Source: Gordonia araii NBRC 100433
GTDB taxonomy: Bacteria > Actinomycetota > Actinomycetes > Mycobacteriales > Mycobacteriaceae
Direction of reading: 5' to 3'
Length of the DNA stretch: 64,000 bases
Assembly: GCF_000241265.1 (NCBI RefSeq)
Contig: NZ_BAEE01000063.1
Location: 62,001-126,000 of the forward strand
Under the pieces are notes generated by a model. The model ran no database searches, had not been told where the DNA came from, and saw only the letters and a program-made list of their open reading frames with translations. This document shows, in pieces, positions 24,398 through 32,888 of this stretch (position 1 is the first letter of the stretch; the number at the start of each line of letters is the position of its first letter). The translations under genes and the position numbers were made by a program.

Positions 24398-26323
24398 CTA
24401 CACCTTCACCGGGATATCGCTCAGCCGCCACGGCCCGTCGCCCAGCAGTTCCAGCATCTTGGTGTGGTGCTGATCGGTGGTGCTGCGGTGACTGATCGAG
24501 ACGAGGATCGTCTCGGGCAACCTGCTGCGGATGAGGCTGTACAACGCGTACTCGAGGCCTTCGTCGACGGCCGAGGTGGCCTCGTCGAGGAACACCACCT
24601 TCGGCTTGGACAGCAGGATGCGGGCGAACGCCACCCGCTGTTGCTCACCCGGGGAGAGAACCTTGGCCCAGTACTCGTCCTCGTCGAGCCGGTCGGCCAG
24701 GTGCGGCAGCGATACGTCGACGAGCACCTGGCGCAACTGCTCGTCGGTGAATTCGTGCGGGGGTGCCGGATACGCCAGCACCGAACGCAGGTCGGCGAGC
24801 GGCAGGTAGGGCACCTGGGACAGGAACAGCGTGTCCCCGCCACCGGGCCGGCTGAACGACCCGTCGACGTAGGGCCAGAGTCCGGACAGCCCGCGGAACA
24901 GCGTCGTCTTCCCGCTCCCCGAACGGCCTTTGACGACCATCGCGTCGCCGGGCTCCAGCGTCAGGGCCAGATCGTCGACCAGAAGCGAGCCGTCCGGTTT
25001 GGTGATGCTCACCTGGTCGAGTTCGACGATATTGCCGTCGGAGGTGGCGATCGTCGGCAGATGACGCGCCTTCTCGTTGGCGTCCCGCAGGCCGTCGAGG
25101 CGGATCAGGGCAGCCCGATACTCGGTGAAATCGTCGTACATCAGGCGGAAGAACGACAGCGAATCGCTGAGGTTCCCGAACGCGGCAGCGGTCTGCTGGA
25201 GCTGTCCCAGATTGATGCTCCCGGAGAAGAACCGCCCGGCCTGCACAAGGTACGGCAGAACGACCGAGGTCTGACTGACGCCGAGGTTCCAGCCGGAGAA
25301 CAGCAGGTTCCGGTAGACGATCTTCCAGTAGTTGTCGATGACGAAGCGAAAGCGGCCCATCAGGTTGCGCTGTTCAACCTCTTCACCCGAGTAGAGCGCG
25401 ACGTTCTCGGCGTTCTCGCGGACGCGGACCAGCGCGAATCGGAAGTTCGCGGTCAACCGCTCCTTCAGGAAGTTCAGCCGGATCAGCGGTCGGCCGATCC
25501 AGAACGCGATGACCGATCCCAGGAACACGAACATCACCAGCAGGAAGACGAGGCCGTGAGGTATGTGCCAACCGAAGAGATCCATCGGGCCCGACAGCCC
25601 CCACAGCATGATGGTGAACGTCACGATCGTGACGACCGCCGGGATCACGCCGCCGGTGGCCGATCCGCCCTTGCTGAACACGAACTGTCGTGTCCACTCG
25701 ACCATCGTGGTGATGTCGCCCTCGATGCGCTGGTCCGGGTTGTCGACGCCGGCGGTGAGTTCGCCGCCGCTGTCCTCGATCGGCACGAACCGGTTGCGGT
25801 AGAAGGCCCGTCCACGCAACCAGTCGTCGCTGACGTGCTCGGTGAGCCACGTGCGCATCCGCACTTCGAATGCCGCGCCCACCCATACTTCGATAAGGGT
25901 GCGCGCAACGTGAATGGTCGCCAGGAGGCCGAAGATCGCCATCGACTTCCAGAACGCCGATTGCGCGGCGTCGATAGCGGCCGATCGGCCCGGCTGCGAC
26001 GAGTCCATCCCGAGTGCGGCGCTGCCGGACTGGAACGAGTTGTACATGTCCAGACCCTGGTAGGTGAACAGCACGTTCAGCCGAACACCGAAGATGGACA
26101 GCAGCAACAGCACCACGATCAGCAGCCACACCTGCGGCGCGGTCTCACGGTCGGTGAAGAACTTCCCGGCTACGCGCCAGAATTGCCGGCCCCAGTGGGT
26201 ATACGCGGCCAGCAAGGCTCCGATGCCGACGAGGCAGACGAGAGCCACCCCGGACACCCACAGGGTCCAGACGATGGACTTGGACAGCTCATTGCCCCAG
26301 TCGAGGCCCCCGTCGTCCCTCAC
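24398..26323 (-). CDS. BacA/SbmA-like ABC transporter (Rv1819c type), fused permease and ATPase
   Basis: This encodes 641 residues from a GTG that overlaps the upstream stop (GTGA). Residues 1-360 are the SbmA/BacA-type transmembrane domain with about six spans (IVWTLWVSGVALVCLVGIGA ... VWLLIVVLLLLSIFG ... LVFLLVMFVFLGSVIAFWIG) and the characteristic YWKIVYRNLLFSGWN. Residues about 410-640 form the nucleotide-binding domain: Walker A KGRSGSGKTTLFR, signature LSPGEQQRVAFARILL, Walker B VVFLDEATSAVDE, H-loop ISHR. The mycobacterial member imports cobalamin and hydrophilic antimicrobials, so uptake of similar large hydrophilic solutes is plausible. Confidence 0.88.
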   Translation of the reverse strand: MRDDGGLDWGNELSKSIVWTLWVSGVALVCLVGIGALLAAYTHWGRQFWRVAGKFFTDRETAPQVWLLIVVLLLLSIFGVRLNVLFTYQGLDMYNSFQSGSAALGMDSSQPGRSAAIDAAQSAFWKSMAIFGLLATIHVARTLIEVWVGAAFEVRMRTWLTEHVSDDWLRGRAFYRNRFVPIEDSGGELTAGVDNPDQRIEGDITTMVEWTRQFVFSKGGSATGGVIPAVVTIVTFTIMLWGLSGPMDLFGWHIPHGLVFLLVMFVFLGSVIAFWIGRPLIRLNFLKERLTANFRFALVRVRENAENVALYSGEEVEQRNLMGRFRFVIDNYWKIVYRNLLFSGWNLGVSQTSVVLPYLVQAGRFFSGSINLGQLQQTAAAFGNLSDSLSFFRLMYDDFTEYRAALIRLDGLRDANEKARHLPTIATSDGNIVELDQVSITKPDGSLLVDDLALTLEPGDAMVVKGRSGSGKTTLFRGLSGLWPYVDGSFSRPGGGDTLFLSQVPYLPLADLRSVLAYPAPPHEFTDEQLRQVLVDVSLPHLADRLDEDEYWAKVLSPGEQQRVAFARILLSKPKVVFLDEATSAVDEGLEYALYSLIRSRLPETILVSISHRSTTDQHHTKMLELLGDGPWRLSDIPVKV

Positions 26324-26997
26324 CGATCACCGCCGGACTGGACGACGACAGGAACGAAAGCGCCCTCCTTGAGGGACTTCGTTGTGACGAACTGCGGCAC
26401 GGTATCTCCGATCCGGACGGTATAGCCGGCAGCGTCGCTGCGCAGCCCCTTCAGGGTGAACGGCAGGTAGCAAACGGTCCTCGTCTTGCCGGCGTTGTCC
26501 GGGTCGGGCCGCTCGATTTCCTTGACCCGCCGCAACGTCGTGCGGACGATCTTGTCGGTCCGATCGGACCACGCGACGACCCGCGTGCCCTCCGAGACGT
26601 CGCCGGTCGTCCTCGTCGCACAACTGACGACGACGCCGCCGGCGCCGTCGAACGGTGCCGTCCGCAGGAATCCGGTCATCAGCCAGCCGACCACGATGAC
26701 GGCGATCGCCCCCAGCGCCCAGATGGCGCCGCTCACCCCGGTGATCGCGGTGATCGCGTTGCGCGTCGTGCGCTGCCATGTGCGTCGCTGAAGATAAGGA
26801 CCGGGTCCGAGCCACATCTGCGGCGGTGACCACGTAGGCGCCGCGCCGGGGCCCGCGGCCGGCTGGGTCGAGGGCACCGGTCCGGCGACACCGGACTCCG
26901 GCGCCGCCGATTCCTCCCCCGGAGGGGCGGGAATCTCCGACGTCGTATCCGGCGTCGATGTCGGTTCCTGCTGGTCGTGCGGATCCACGCTGCGCAT
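26320..26997 (-). CDS. Membrane-anchored protein with Pro/Ala-rich cytoplasmic N-terminus
   Basis: This encodes 225 residues from the ATG at 26997. The start is uncertain: aaggag lies only one base before this ATG and fits a GTG three codons later (26988) better. Residues 1-80 are acidic and Pro/Ala/Ser-rich. One transmembrane segment (AIWALGAIAVIVVGWLMTGF) lies near residue 110. The exterior domain has two cysteines (VVSCATRT and TVCYLPF) and beta-type sequence. I recognise no family. Its stop overlaps the start of the BacA-like transporter, suggesting an accessory role. Confidence 0.6.
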   Translation of the reverse strand: MRSVDPHDQQEPTSTPDTTSEIPAPPGEESAAPESGVAGPVPSTQPAAGPGAAPTWSPPQMWLGPGPYLQRRTWQRTTRNAITAITGVSGAIWALGAIAVIVVGWLMTGFLRTAPFDGAGGVVVSCATRTTGDVSEGTRVVAWSDRTDKIVRTTLRRVKEIERPDPDNAGKTRTVCYLPFTLKGLRSDAAGYTVRIGDTVPQFVTTKSLKEGAFVPVVVQSGGDR

Positions 26998-27049
26998 GCT
27001 CCTTGATTCGGCTCGATCGGAGGTCAACCCGGTCAGGGTACGTCGGGAG

Positions 27050-27943
27050 TCAGTTTTTCGGCGGGAAGTACTTGATCAGTGCCTCCTGAACGACAGACGT
27101 CGCCAGCACCCCGTCGCGGGTGAAGAACCGGCCGGACCCGATGCCGCGAGATCCCGCGGCGACCGGCGACTCGGTGGCGTACAGCAGCCAATCGTCGAAA
27201 CGGAACTCGCGGTGGAACCACATCGAGTGGTTGACGGTCGCGGCGAACAGCCGGTCGATGCCCCAGGACAGGCCATGGGTGGTGATGATCGAGTCGAGCA
27301 CAGTGGTGTCCGAGGCGTAACACATTGCCGCGACATGCCAGATCTGGTCGTCGGGCAGGCGACCGTCGGTCCGCATCCAGACCCGGTTCTTCAGCAGCTT
27401 CTCCCCCGCTTCGCGCACCTTCCAGGTCGGGTCGTTGGCGAAGCGGATATCGATCGGATGCAATGCGTTCACGAAGAGCGCAATCGTGTCCTCGTACCCT
27501 TTGAAGTGCTCGCCGAGCTCCGGCAGTTCCTCCGGATAGGGCACCGTCGGGCTCTCGATGGCGTGCTCCAGGCCGGCGGTGTTGTCCTGGTAGGCGACGA
27601 GCATCGTGAAGATGTCCTCGCCGTCCTGGCGGGCGGTCACCTGGCGGTTCGCGAAAGACTTGCCGTCGCGGAAGCGCGTGATGTGGTACTCCATCGGCTT
27701 CTCGACGTCACCGCCGCGGATGAAGTGAGCATGGAGCGCGTGCACCGGCGGATTGCCGCGCGTGAGAGACCGTGTCGCGGCCACGACGCCCTGACCCAGC
27801 AGTTGACCGCCGAACGTGCGGGCGGTCTTCTGCTCCGGGTGCTGTCCGATGAACACGTCGTCGTCGGCCTGTTCGACATCGAGCAGGCCGAGCAACACGT
27901 TCAGGTCGTCGGACCGATCAGCTTCAGTGGCGTCAGAAGTCAT
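27050..27943 (-). CDS. tesB: Acyl-CoA thioesterase II (TesB)
   Basis: This encodes 297 residues, the usual TesB length, with a double hot-dog fold. The N-terminal half has ARTFGGQLLGQGVVAATRSL and VHALHAHFIRGGD. The C-terminal half has MCYASDTTVLDSI, then NHSMWFHREFRFDDWLLYA and GVLATSVVQEALI, which carry the Asp, Thr/Ser and Gln active-site positions of Escherichia coli TesB. It hydrolyses medium- and long-chain acyl-CoA to free acid and CoA. A copy of the truB 3' end lies 23 bases upstream of its start, which suggests that truB was once its direct upstream neighbour. Confidence 0.9.
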   Translation of the reverse strand: MTSDATEADRSDDLNVLLGLLDVEQADDDVFIGQHPEQKTARTFGGQLLGQGVVAATRSLTRGNPPVHALHAHFIRGGDVEKPMEYHITRFRDGKSFANRQVTARQDGEDIFTMLVAYQDNTAGLEHAIESPTVPYPEELPELGEHFKGYEDTIALFVNALHPIDIRFANDPTWKVREAGEKLLKNRVWMRTDGRLPDDQIWHVAAMCYASDTTVLDSIITTHGLSWGIDRLFAATVNHSMWFHREFRFDDWLLYATESPVAAGSRGIGSGRFFTRDGVLATSVVQEALIKYFPPKN

Positions 27944-27965
27944 GAGGACAGCCTAGGTTGTACCG

Positions 27966-27990
27966 GTCAGCGCAACGTCGCCGGGCGGAC
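27966..27990. repeat. Left copy of the 25-bp direct repeat (duplicated truB 3' end)
   Basis: The minus strand reads V-R-P-A-T-L-R-stop, the last codons of truB, but no other part of truB is here. It differs from the copy at 37466-37490 by one base. It lies between the tesB start and a DUF3558 remnant. Confidence 0.75.
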
Positions 27991-28124
27991 GCCCAGCCAC
28001 GTCGAGCGGATTCTCGTAAGGAACGATAGACGTACCTTCCGGCCCGTTCGGGACCACTTTCGCGCCAGCATTCCCGGGTCTAACAACCGGCCAGCCCGAC
28101 AGACCCAAGCGCGACGACAGCAGC
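27991..28124 (-). pseudogene. Remnant of a DUF3558-type lipoprotein gene
   Basis: The minus strand encodes a lipobox-bearing signal segment (AAVVALGSVGLAGC, followed by a stop) and, in another frame, KVVPNGPEGTSIVPYENPLDVA, the hallmark start of the mature part in the intact copies at 29421 and 33355. The rest of the gene is missing because the sequence passes straight into the truB-derived repeat. It is a truncated, frameshifted relic. Confidence 0.7.
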
Positions 28125-28154
28125 CCTATCCAAAATTAGATCTGTACCTAGATT

Positions 28155-28756
28155 CTAGGCCGTCGCTAGAGCACACACATCGCGGGCCAATCTCGTAGCT
28201 GGCCCCTCGGCATCAAAGGGTTTCGGCCCGCGATTAAAGATGAGGTCTACTTCGACGGACATGGTGCCAAATTTTGTTCCCCAAGTAACGATCGAATCTG
28301 TGCCATTCTCGCCGACACCCTCCGCGATATTACCGATACACCCCGGTCCGATATCGATATTTCGTTGGCTGGTCCTCGCAGCCGACTTTGACTCCTGCGC
28401 AAAAGATGCCTTCGAAGACCGGACAATCGCTATATATGCGATCGATTATTCGGAACCTGAGGAATACCCCAAGCGCACGTCCGCATCATGGACCATTTCG
28501 TTTCTCGAGCGGACGGATCCAATCCCGCAGTGCTCAGAACGTCTTCCGAAATATCGCACGGATCTGGCAACTCAGCGACGTCGAGCGGATTCTCCTCGTA
28601 AGGAACGATCGACGTCCCCTCCGGACCCGTAGGAACCACCTTGCCGACCGGGGTCCCCTCAACCGAGCAACTCATCAGGAGAGCGACGGCGGAAACCATG
28701 GCAACCACCGCACTAGCGCGTCGCGACCTGCCACAGATCGTGGGTGGGCGTGTCAC
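28155..28756 (-). pseudogene. Frameshifted DUF3558-type lipoprotein gene (B-type copy of the second module)
   Basis: From a GTG at 28756 the frame encodes a lipoprotein signal (VSAVALLMSC), then VPTGPEGTSIVPYEENPLDV, ELPDPC and CAWGIPQVPNN before stopping at about 28430. A second frame continues the family alignment to 28155: KASFAQESKS, DIGPG, DSIVTWGTKFGTMSVEVDLI, NRGPKPFD and the end RLARDV. It matches the intact copy at 33355 closely. The span is 602 bases, one short of a multiple of three. The third base positions remain reasonable in both parts, so the lesion is recent or is a sequencing error. Confidence 0.75.
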
Positions 28757-29355
28757 GAAGGCGCCACCTTGTAAACCGACCTCGCGAACAACAAGGCCCG
28801 CTCTCGCGCACCAAGCCGACTCCCAGGCTCAGGATTGTCCAATCGAAAGATGACACTTGTGGCACCGAACGAAGTCCCCCAGCACACGACCGCCGCCGAA
28901 TTCGTTGCAGTTCCATATTTGAAATCGGCGACCAGACCTGGCACACCTGAAGCGAGTTCAATCATCTGTAGATTGACGTAGTTGACATTCTTGAGCTTCT
29001 TTTCAAAAGACTGAGTATCGGCTATGACCTGGGCCGAGATGCGCTTATTAGAAGTCGGATCAAACCCAGACCACGAGCAACCCCGTCGACCAAACTCCTG
29101 ATCCCGACTCATGGTCGTAGAAGGATCCAACCTGACCGCCTTCAGCGCACTGTTCGGAACACTACAAGGATTCCACAATCGCCTCTCTCCCGGCTCATCC
29201 TTTAACGGGCTCGACTCGCCAGCAATCGACGTGTTCTCGGATAGCATTGATTCAGTACCCGTCGTCGATGGCACGTGCATCGAACAACCGGCAACCAAGA
29301 CCGCCGTCACACACACGGCTGCTACGACACCACCAAACCTAGCCACGATCCGCAA
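28753..29355 (-). CDS. DUF3558-type lipoprotein (A-type, second module)
   Basis: This encodes 200 residues from a TTG at 29355. That start is preferred because ggggag lies six bases upstream, the arrangement is conserved in the paralogue at 30643, and the signal peptide becomes basic (LRIVARFGG); an upstream TTG at 29376 would add seven residues with acidic character. The signal ends in a lipobox VLVAGC. The mature domain has WNPCSVPNSALKAVRLDPST, RRGCSWSGFDP, a helix SFEKKLKNVNYVNLQ, and VCWGTSFGATSV, the DUF3558 pattern with a conserved cysteine pair. The stop overlaps the start of the frameshifted B copy. In relatives these lipoproteins commonly sit beside EspG/PPE genes. Confidence 0.8.
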   Translation of the reverse strand: MRIVARFGGVVAAVCVTAVLVAGCSMHVPSTTGTESMLSENTSIAGESSPLKDEPGERRLWNPCSVPNSALKAVRLDPSTTMSRDQEFGRRGCSWSGFDPTSNKRISAQVIADTQSFEKKLKNVNYVNLQMIELASGVPGLVADFKYGTATNSAAVVCWGTSFGATSVIFRLDNPEPGSRLGARERALLFARSVYKVAPS

Positions 29356-29420
29356 CACATGCTCCCCTGACGTCAACCCAACACTTTTGCTATTTACAAT
29401 AGTCTAGTTTCACGTCACAC

Positions 29421-30044
29421 TCATCGCGGCGCTAGTTTGAAGATTTCTCGAGCGAATGGCAGGACTCTTTCCCGTGCGTCGAAACGAGACGGCCCCGAAC
29501 TGGTACTGACATAGTTAATCTCGACAGAGATTGAACCAAACGACGTACCCCAAGTAACAATTGCATCCGCATTTCTCTCAGCTGGCTTTGATGTACCATC
29601 GGCTATAAATCCGCGCCGACCGGAGCCGATCTCGACGAACGTCCGATTGACACGATTCGGCGATCTAACCTTCTCCTCGTACGACTCCAACGATACAAAG
29701 ACAAATCCCGTGAATGTAAGCGTGGAAGTCGAGCTCTCTGGATTATTCCAGGCACATCTTCGCATTGCTCCTTCGTAGATCTCCGGAGAAGGATATGAAG
29801 GGTCCAAGCCTGAACTCTTCAGAATCGAATCGGGCGTCGAACACGGATCCCACAACTCTTCGACCTTGAGCGGATTCTTATGGCCCGGAATGATCGACGT
29901 CCCCTCCGGGCCCGTAGGCACCAACTTGCCGACCGGGGTGCCCTCGATCGAGCAACTCATCAGGAGACCGACGGCAGAAACCATGGCAACCACCGCACTG
30001 GCGCGTCGCGACCTGCCACGGAGTTTCGTGGGTGGACGTGTCAC
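29421..30044 (-). CDS. DUF3558-type lipoprotein (B-type, first module)
   Basis: This encodes 207 residues from a GTG that overlaps the previous stop (GTGA). The signal peptide has a strongly basic start (RPPTKLRGRSRR) and lipobox GLLMSC. The mature part has VPTGPEGTSIIPGHKNPL, ELWDPCSTPD, RRCAWNNPE, DAIVTWGTSFGSISVEI and ends FAREIFKLAPR. It is translationally coupled to the A-type gene before it. The same A-B pair is repeated downstream (28753-29355 and 28155-28756), a tandem duplication. The protein should be anchored on the outer face of the membrane; the role is unknown. Confidence 0.82.
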   Translation of the reverse strand: MTRPPTKLRGRSRRASAVVAMVSAVGLLMSCSIEGTPVGKLVPTGPEGTSIIPGHKNPLKVEELWDPCSTPDSILKSSGLDPSYPSPEIYEGAMRRCAWNNPESSTSTLTFTGFVFVSLESYEEKVRSPNRVNRTFVEIGSGRRGFIADGTSKPAERNADAIVTWGTSFGSISVEINYVSTSSGPSRFDARERVLPFAREIFKLAPR

Positions 30045-30643
30045 GAAGGCGCTACCTTGTGAACCGAACTTGCGAACGACGAGGCCTGCTCTCGCGCACC
30101 AAGTCGCCTCGAAGGCTCAGGATTCTCGAATTCGAGGCTTACACTTATTGCGCCGAACGAAGTCCCCCAGCACACAGCGGCCGCGGAATCGGTTGCCGTT
30201 CCGTATTTGGAATCAGCGACAAACCCCCGAACACCGGGTGCGAGATCAATCATCTGAAGATTGACGTTGTTTACATTCCTGATCTTCTTCTCGAACGACT
30301 GTGTGTCTGCTATTACGAGAGCCAAAATACGCTTGTTGGATGCAGGATCGAAGCCAGACCACGAGCACACTCGTCGGCCAAATTCCTGTTTGCGCCCCAT
30401 GGTCGTCGAAGGATCGAGCTTCGCAGCCCTCAGCGCACTGTTCGGAACGCTACACGGATTCCACAATCGCTTCTCATTAGGCTGCTGCTTCGACGGGGTC
30501 GCGCCGTTCGCAGTCGATGTGTCGAACGGTGCGGCTGATTCCGCTCCGGGCGACGGCGGCACTCGCGTCGAGCAGCCAGCAACCAAGACCGCCGCCACAC
30601 ATAAGGTCGCCACGGCACCCCCGCTCCGGGACACGATTCGCAA
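30041..30643 (-). CDS. DUF3558-type lipoprotein (A-type, first module)
   Basis: This encodes 200 residues from a TTG at 30643, favoured by ggggag six bases upstream and a basic signal start; an ATG at 30673 would add ten residues including two acidic ones. The lipobox is VLVAGC. The mature domain parallels the copy at 28753: WNPCSVPNSALRAAKLDPST, RRVCSWSGFDP, SFEKKIRNVNNVNLQMIDL, VCWGTSFGAISV. It lies close to the EspG-like gene (stop at 30683) on the same strand and overlaps the B-type gene start. Confidence 0.8.
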   Translation of the reverse strand: MRIVSRSGGAVATLCVAAVLVAGCSTRVPPSPGAESAAPFDTSTANGATPSKQQPNEKRLWNPCSVPNSALRAAKLDPSTTMGRKQEFGRRVCSWSGFDPASNKRILALVIADTQSFEKKIRNVNNVNLQMIDLAPGVRGFVADSKYGTATDSAAAVCWGTSFGAISVSLEFENPEPSRRLGAREQASSFASSVHKVAPS

Positions 30644-30682
30644 GGCATGCTCCCCTAAGGTCGACTCAAACATTTCGGCCGC

Positions 30683-31495
30683 TCACAGTTCACCCAGTGC
30701 GATGGCGTCGCGCGAGGAACGAACGCGCCTGACCACCTCTCGAACGGCGTCGGTTACCGCGGTCTCCAACCCGTCAGAATCCACCGGAATGGCAAGCTTG
30801 CCCCCATCCGAGCGATCCATGAGGTACTGACCGTCGCCGGACCTGTGCTCCCAGAAGACTTTGGTCGCCTTGGGGTCCAGACCCCAGTCGCGTGACGGAC
30901 CTTCGACGATCTGAAAGAACGCCGAGAACTCCGAACTGTTCGACGTGAACCGCTGGCGACGCTCCCATTCTTCTGGCTTGAGGTCTGTTCTCTTCGGGAC
31001 TGCCATTGTGCCGGACAGGCGGACTCGAACGTTACCGAGTCCGCCAGCTCGACACCTGGGTGTCAAGCGGACCATCGCGGTATGCAGGTCTACGGCGGGA
31101 ACCTCATAGACGACGATGTCGCCGGAATGACCAAGCTCGTCAGTCGGCTCCTGGGTTGCAAGATACGCGAGGTCGCCCATCCTCACGCCACTGATTCGGA
31201 TCGTTCGATCCATCGGCCCCTCGTCCTGCGGGTAGACGCCGTACAGATGCATGGTGAGGTCCGGGAATCCAATCAGCCTCATCCACGGAATGAACTCTTC
31301 GGGCGGATCGTGCTCGAGCATGTGGTCGATTTCGCGTCGATCCCGCTCGTCCTCGTCGATATCGTCGAATCTCGACGTGGCCATGAATGGAAAGGGCATG
31401 CGGTCACGTCCGATGCCCTCACAGAACATGTCCACGGCTAACGACCGCACGCGCCCCAGGGGGCGCAGCTTGATCTTCTGCTCGGCCACGACCAC
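30683..31495 (-). CDS. EspG-family ESX secretion-associated chaperone
   Basis: This encodes 270 residues from a GTG three bases after the PPE-like gene stop. The layout follows EspG: an N-terminal strand and helix with DRMPFPF, a central WMRLIGFPDLTMHLYGVYP sheet, MGDLAYLATQE, GDIVVYEVPAVDL, then the helix of LTPRCRAGG and a long C-terminal domain ending in VTDAVREVVRRVRSSR. EspG proteins bind PPE partners in the cytoplasm and keep them soluble for export by the type VII system. Its immediate PPE-like neighbour is the obvious client. No ESX core gene is present in the window, so the secretion channel must be encoded elsewhere. Confidence 0.75.
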   Translation of the reverse strand: MVVAEQKIKLRPLGRVRSLAVDMFCEGIGRDRMPFPFMATSRFDDIDEDERDRREIDHMLEHDPPEEFIPWMRLIGFPDLTMHLYGVYPQDEGPMDRTIRISGVRMGDLAYLATQEPTDELGHSGDIVVYEVPAVDLHTAMVRLTPRCRAGGLGNVRVRLSGTMAVPKRTDLKPEEWERRQRFTSNSSEFSAFFQIVEGPSRDWGLDPKATKVFWEHRSGDGQYLMDRSDGGKLAIPVDSDGLETAVTDAVREVVRRVRSSRDAIALGEL

Positions 31496-31498
31496 GCC

Positions 31499-32875
31499 CT
31501 ACTTCTTGCGGTTGGCGTCGTTGTCGGTCTTGCCGTTCTCATTCTTCGAGTCACCGCCACCTTCGTCGTCGGGAACGACAGGCAGTCCCTGATAAGGGTC
31601 TGCATTCACCATCTCGTCGACGCCGGTGACGACAGGTCGGTAGCCCTCCACCGGCGTGCCGAGCAACAGTTCGCCGTGCTCGGTCGTGTGCAGGTACTTC
31701 GCCGCACGATGCGCCTTGTCCTCGCCAGCACCGCGTGCACCGGCGCCCGCCCCACCTGGCATCCCGCCCATCGGACCAGCCGACCGGGCAACGTTACCCA
31801 GCAACGCACGCTCCGCGTTGTCCATCAGCTTCAACGCGTTTCGCAAACTGGCCTTCCCCAGGTCTCCCGCCAGTCCCTTGCCGCCACCGGCTCCGCCACC
31901 CTTGCCACCGCCGCCTTTGCCTCCGCCCTTGGTCCCGGTTCCTTTACCCGTCGTGCCAGGATTGCCCTTGCGCTGCTGGTTCGCGGTCGCCTGGTTCTTC
32001 TGCATTGCGGCCTGTACCGCCTTGTTGACCGCATCGCCGGCCTTCTGAGCCGCGTCCTTGCCTGCGCCCGCCATCTGCTGGGCCGCAGAATTCAGAGCGT
32101 TGCCGAGACCGGACGGATCGCCGCCCTTCCCTTGATTGCCGGTCGGTACGTTCTTGCCCGGAGACGGCGTCTTCGTGCCACCCGTTCGATTGCCCCCCGT
32201 GCCAGAACCACTGCGGTTGCCTCCGTTCCCGGGCGTCGAACCCGGACCGGGACCCGGGCCCGGACCCGGATTGATCGTCGGCGGACCAAAACTCGGCGCA
32301 CCGATCGCCGCCTCCCGCAGCCCAGGATCGTAGATCTTCTGCATCGTCTCACGGGCAACTTTGTCCATCGCCTCCTCCGCCGCTTTGCGTTCGCCATCGT
32401 CGGCGCCAGCGTCGTCCAAGCCCGTGTGAAACGACTCATACGACTCGGGGATCGTCGTCTTCACCTGATCGACCGTATCCGCGAGGTGCGAGACGACGCT
32501 GCCCATCTGAAGCGAACCGGACGCCAGCGACTGGAGTGACTCGGTTAGATCGCCGATCGCCTTCCGCGCAGCATTGCCCGCTTCCCCTTCCCAGTCTGGG
32601 ATCTTCCCTAGCGCAGCGGACAAGTCGCCCTGCATCGTGCCGAGGTTCTGACTGAAACGCTTCCATGCCACGGCGGCCGAGTGCGCATCTTCGGTTCTCA
32701 ACGACTCGACTCCGCCCTGGTGGCCCGTCGCGATGTTCCGATACGTGTCTCCGCTCCAGTCCTCCGTCTGCCCCAACTTCCCGAGCACATCAGCATCGTT
32801 GAAACCCGGACGCCGCAGCGTCGGCCGGTTCTCCGGGTGCGCCTTGTAGTCTCGAAACAGATTCTTGTAGCACAT
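31499..32875 (-). CDS. PPE-domain-like type VII secretion substrate with Gly/Pro-rich and low-complexity tail
   Basis: This encodes 458 residues. Residues about 30-190 are a helical bundle with a W-x-G turn (WEGEAG near residue 95) and long amphipathic helices, consistent with a PPE/WXG100-type fold. Residues about 200-370 are low complexity: PGPGPGPGPG, then a Gly/Lys/Thr-rich repeat stretch (GGGKGGGGKGGG). The end (about 380-458) is soluble and charged, with YLHTTEHGELLLGTPVEGYR and an acidic KNENGKTDN. It is flanked by an EspG-like chaperone and a small helical protein, the standard partners of PPE proteins. Its role outside the cell is unknown. Confidence 0.72.
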   Translation of the reverse strand: MCYKNLFRDYKAHPENRPTLRRPGFNDADVLGKLGQTEDWSGDTYRNIATGHQGGVESLRTEDAHSAAVAWKRFSQNLGTMQGDLSAALGKIPDWEGEAGNAARKAIGDLTESLQSLASGSLQMGSVVSHLADTVDQVKTTIPESYESFHTGLDDAGADDGERKAAEEAMDKVARETMQKIYDPGLREAAIGAPSFGPPTINPGPGPGPGPGSTPGNGGNRSGSGTGGNRTGGTKTPSPGKNVPTGNQGKGGDPSGLGNALNSAAQQMAGAGKDAAQKAGDAVNKAVQAAMQKNQATANQQRKGNPGTTGKGTGTKGGGKGGGGKGGGAGGGKGLAGDLGKASLRNALKLMDNAERALLGNVARSAGPMGGMPGGAGAGARGAGEDKAHRAAKYLHTTEHGELLLGTPVEGYRPVVTGVDEMVNADPYQGLPVVPDDEGGGDSKNENGKTDNDANRKK

Positions 32876-32888
32876 GTAACATAGCCTT

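Noticed and set aside
24386..26425. Long plus-strand open frame opposite the BacA-like transporter
   Set aside because: The minus strand encodes a complete ABC transporter with all motifs; the plus-strand frame has no recognisable domain.
32200..32290. Pro-Gly repeat of the PPE-like protein as a collagen-like or tandem-repeat gene
   Set aside because: The PGPGPGPGPG run is only about ten residues and part of a normal low-complexity linker in a secreted PPE-like protein.
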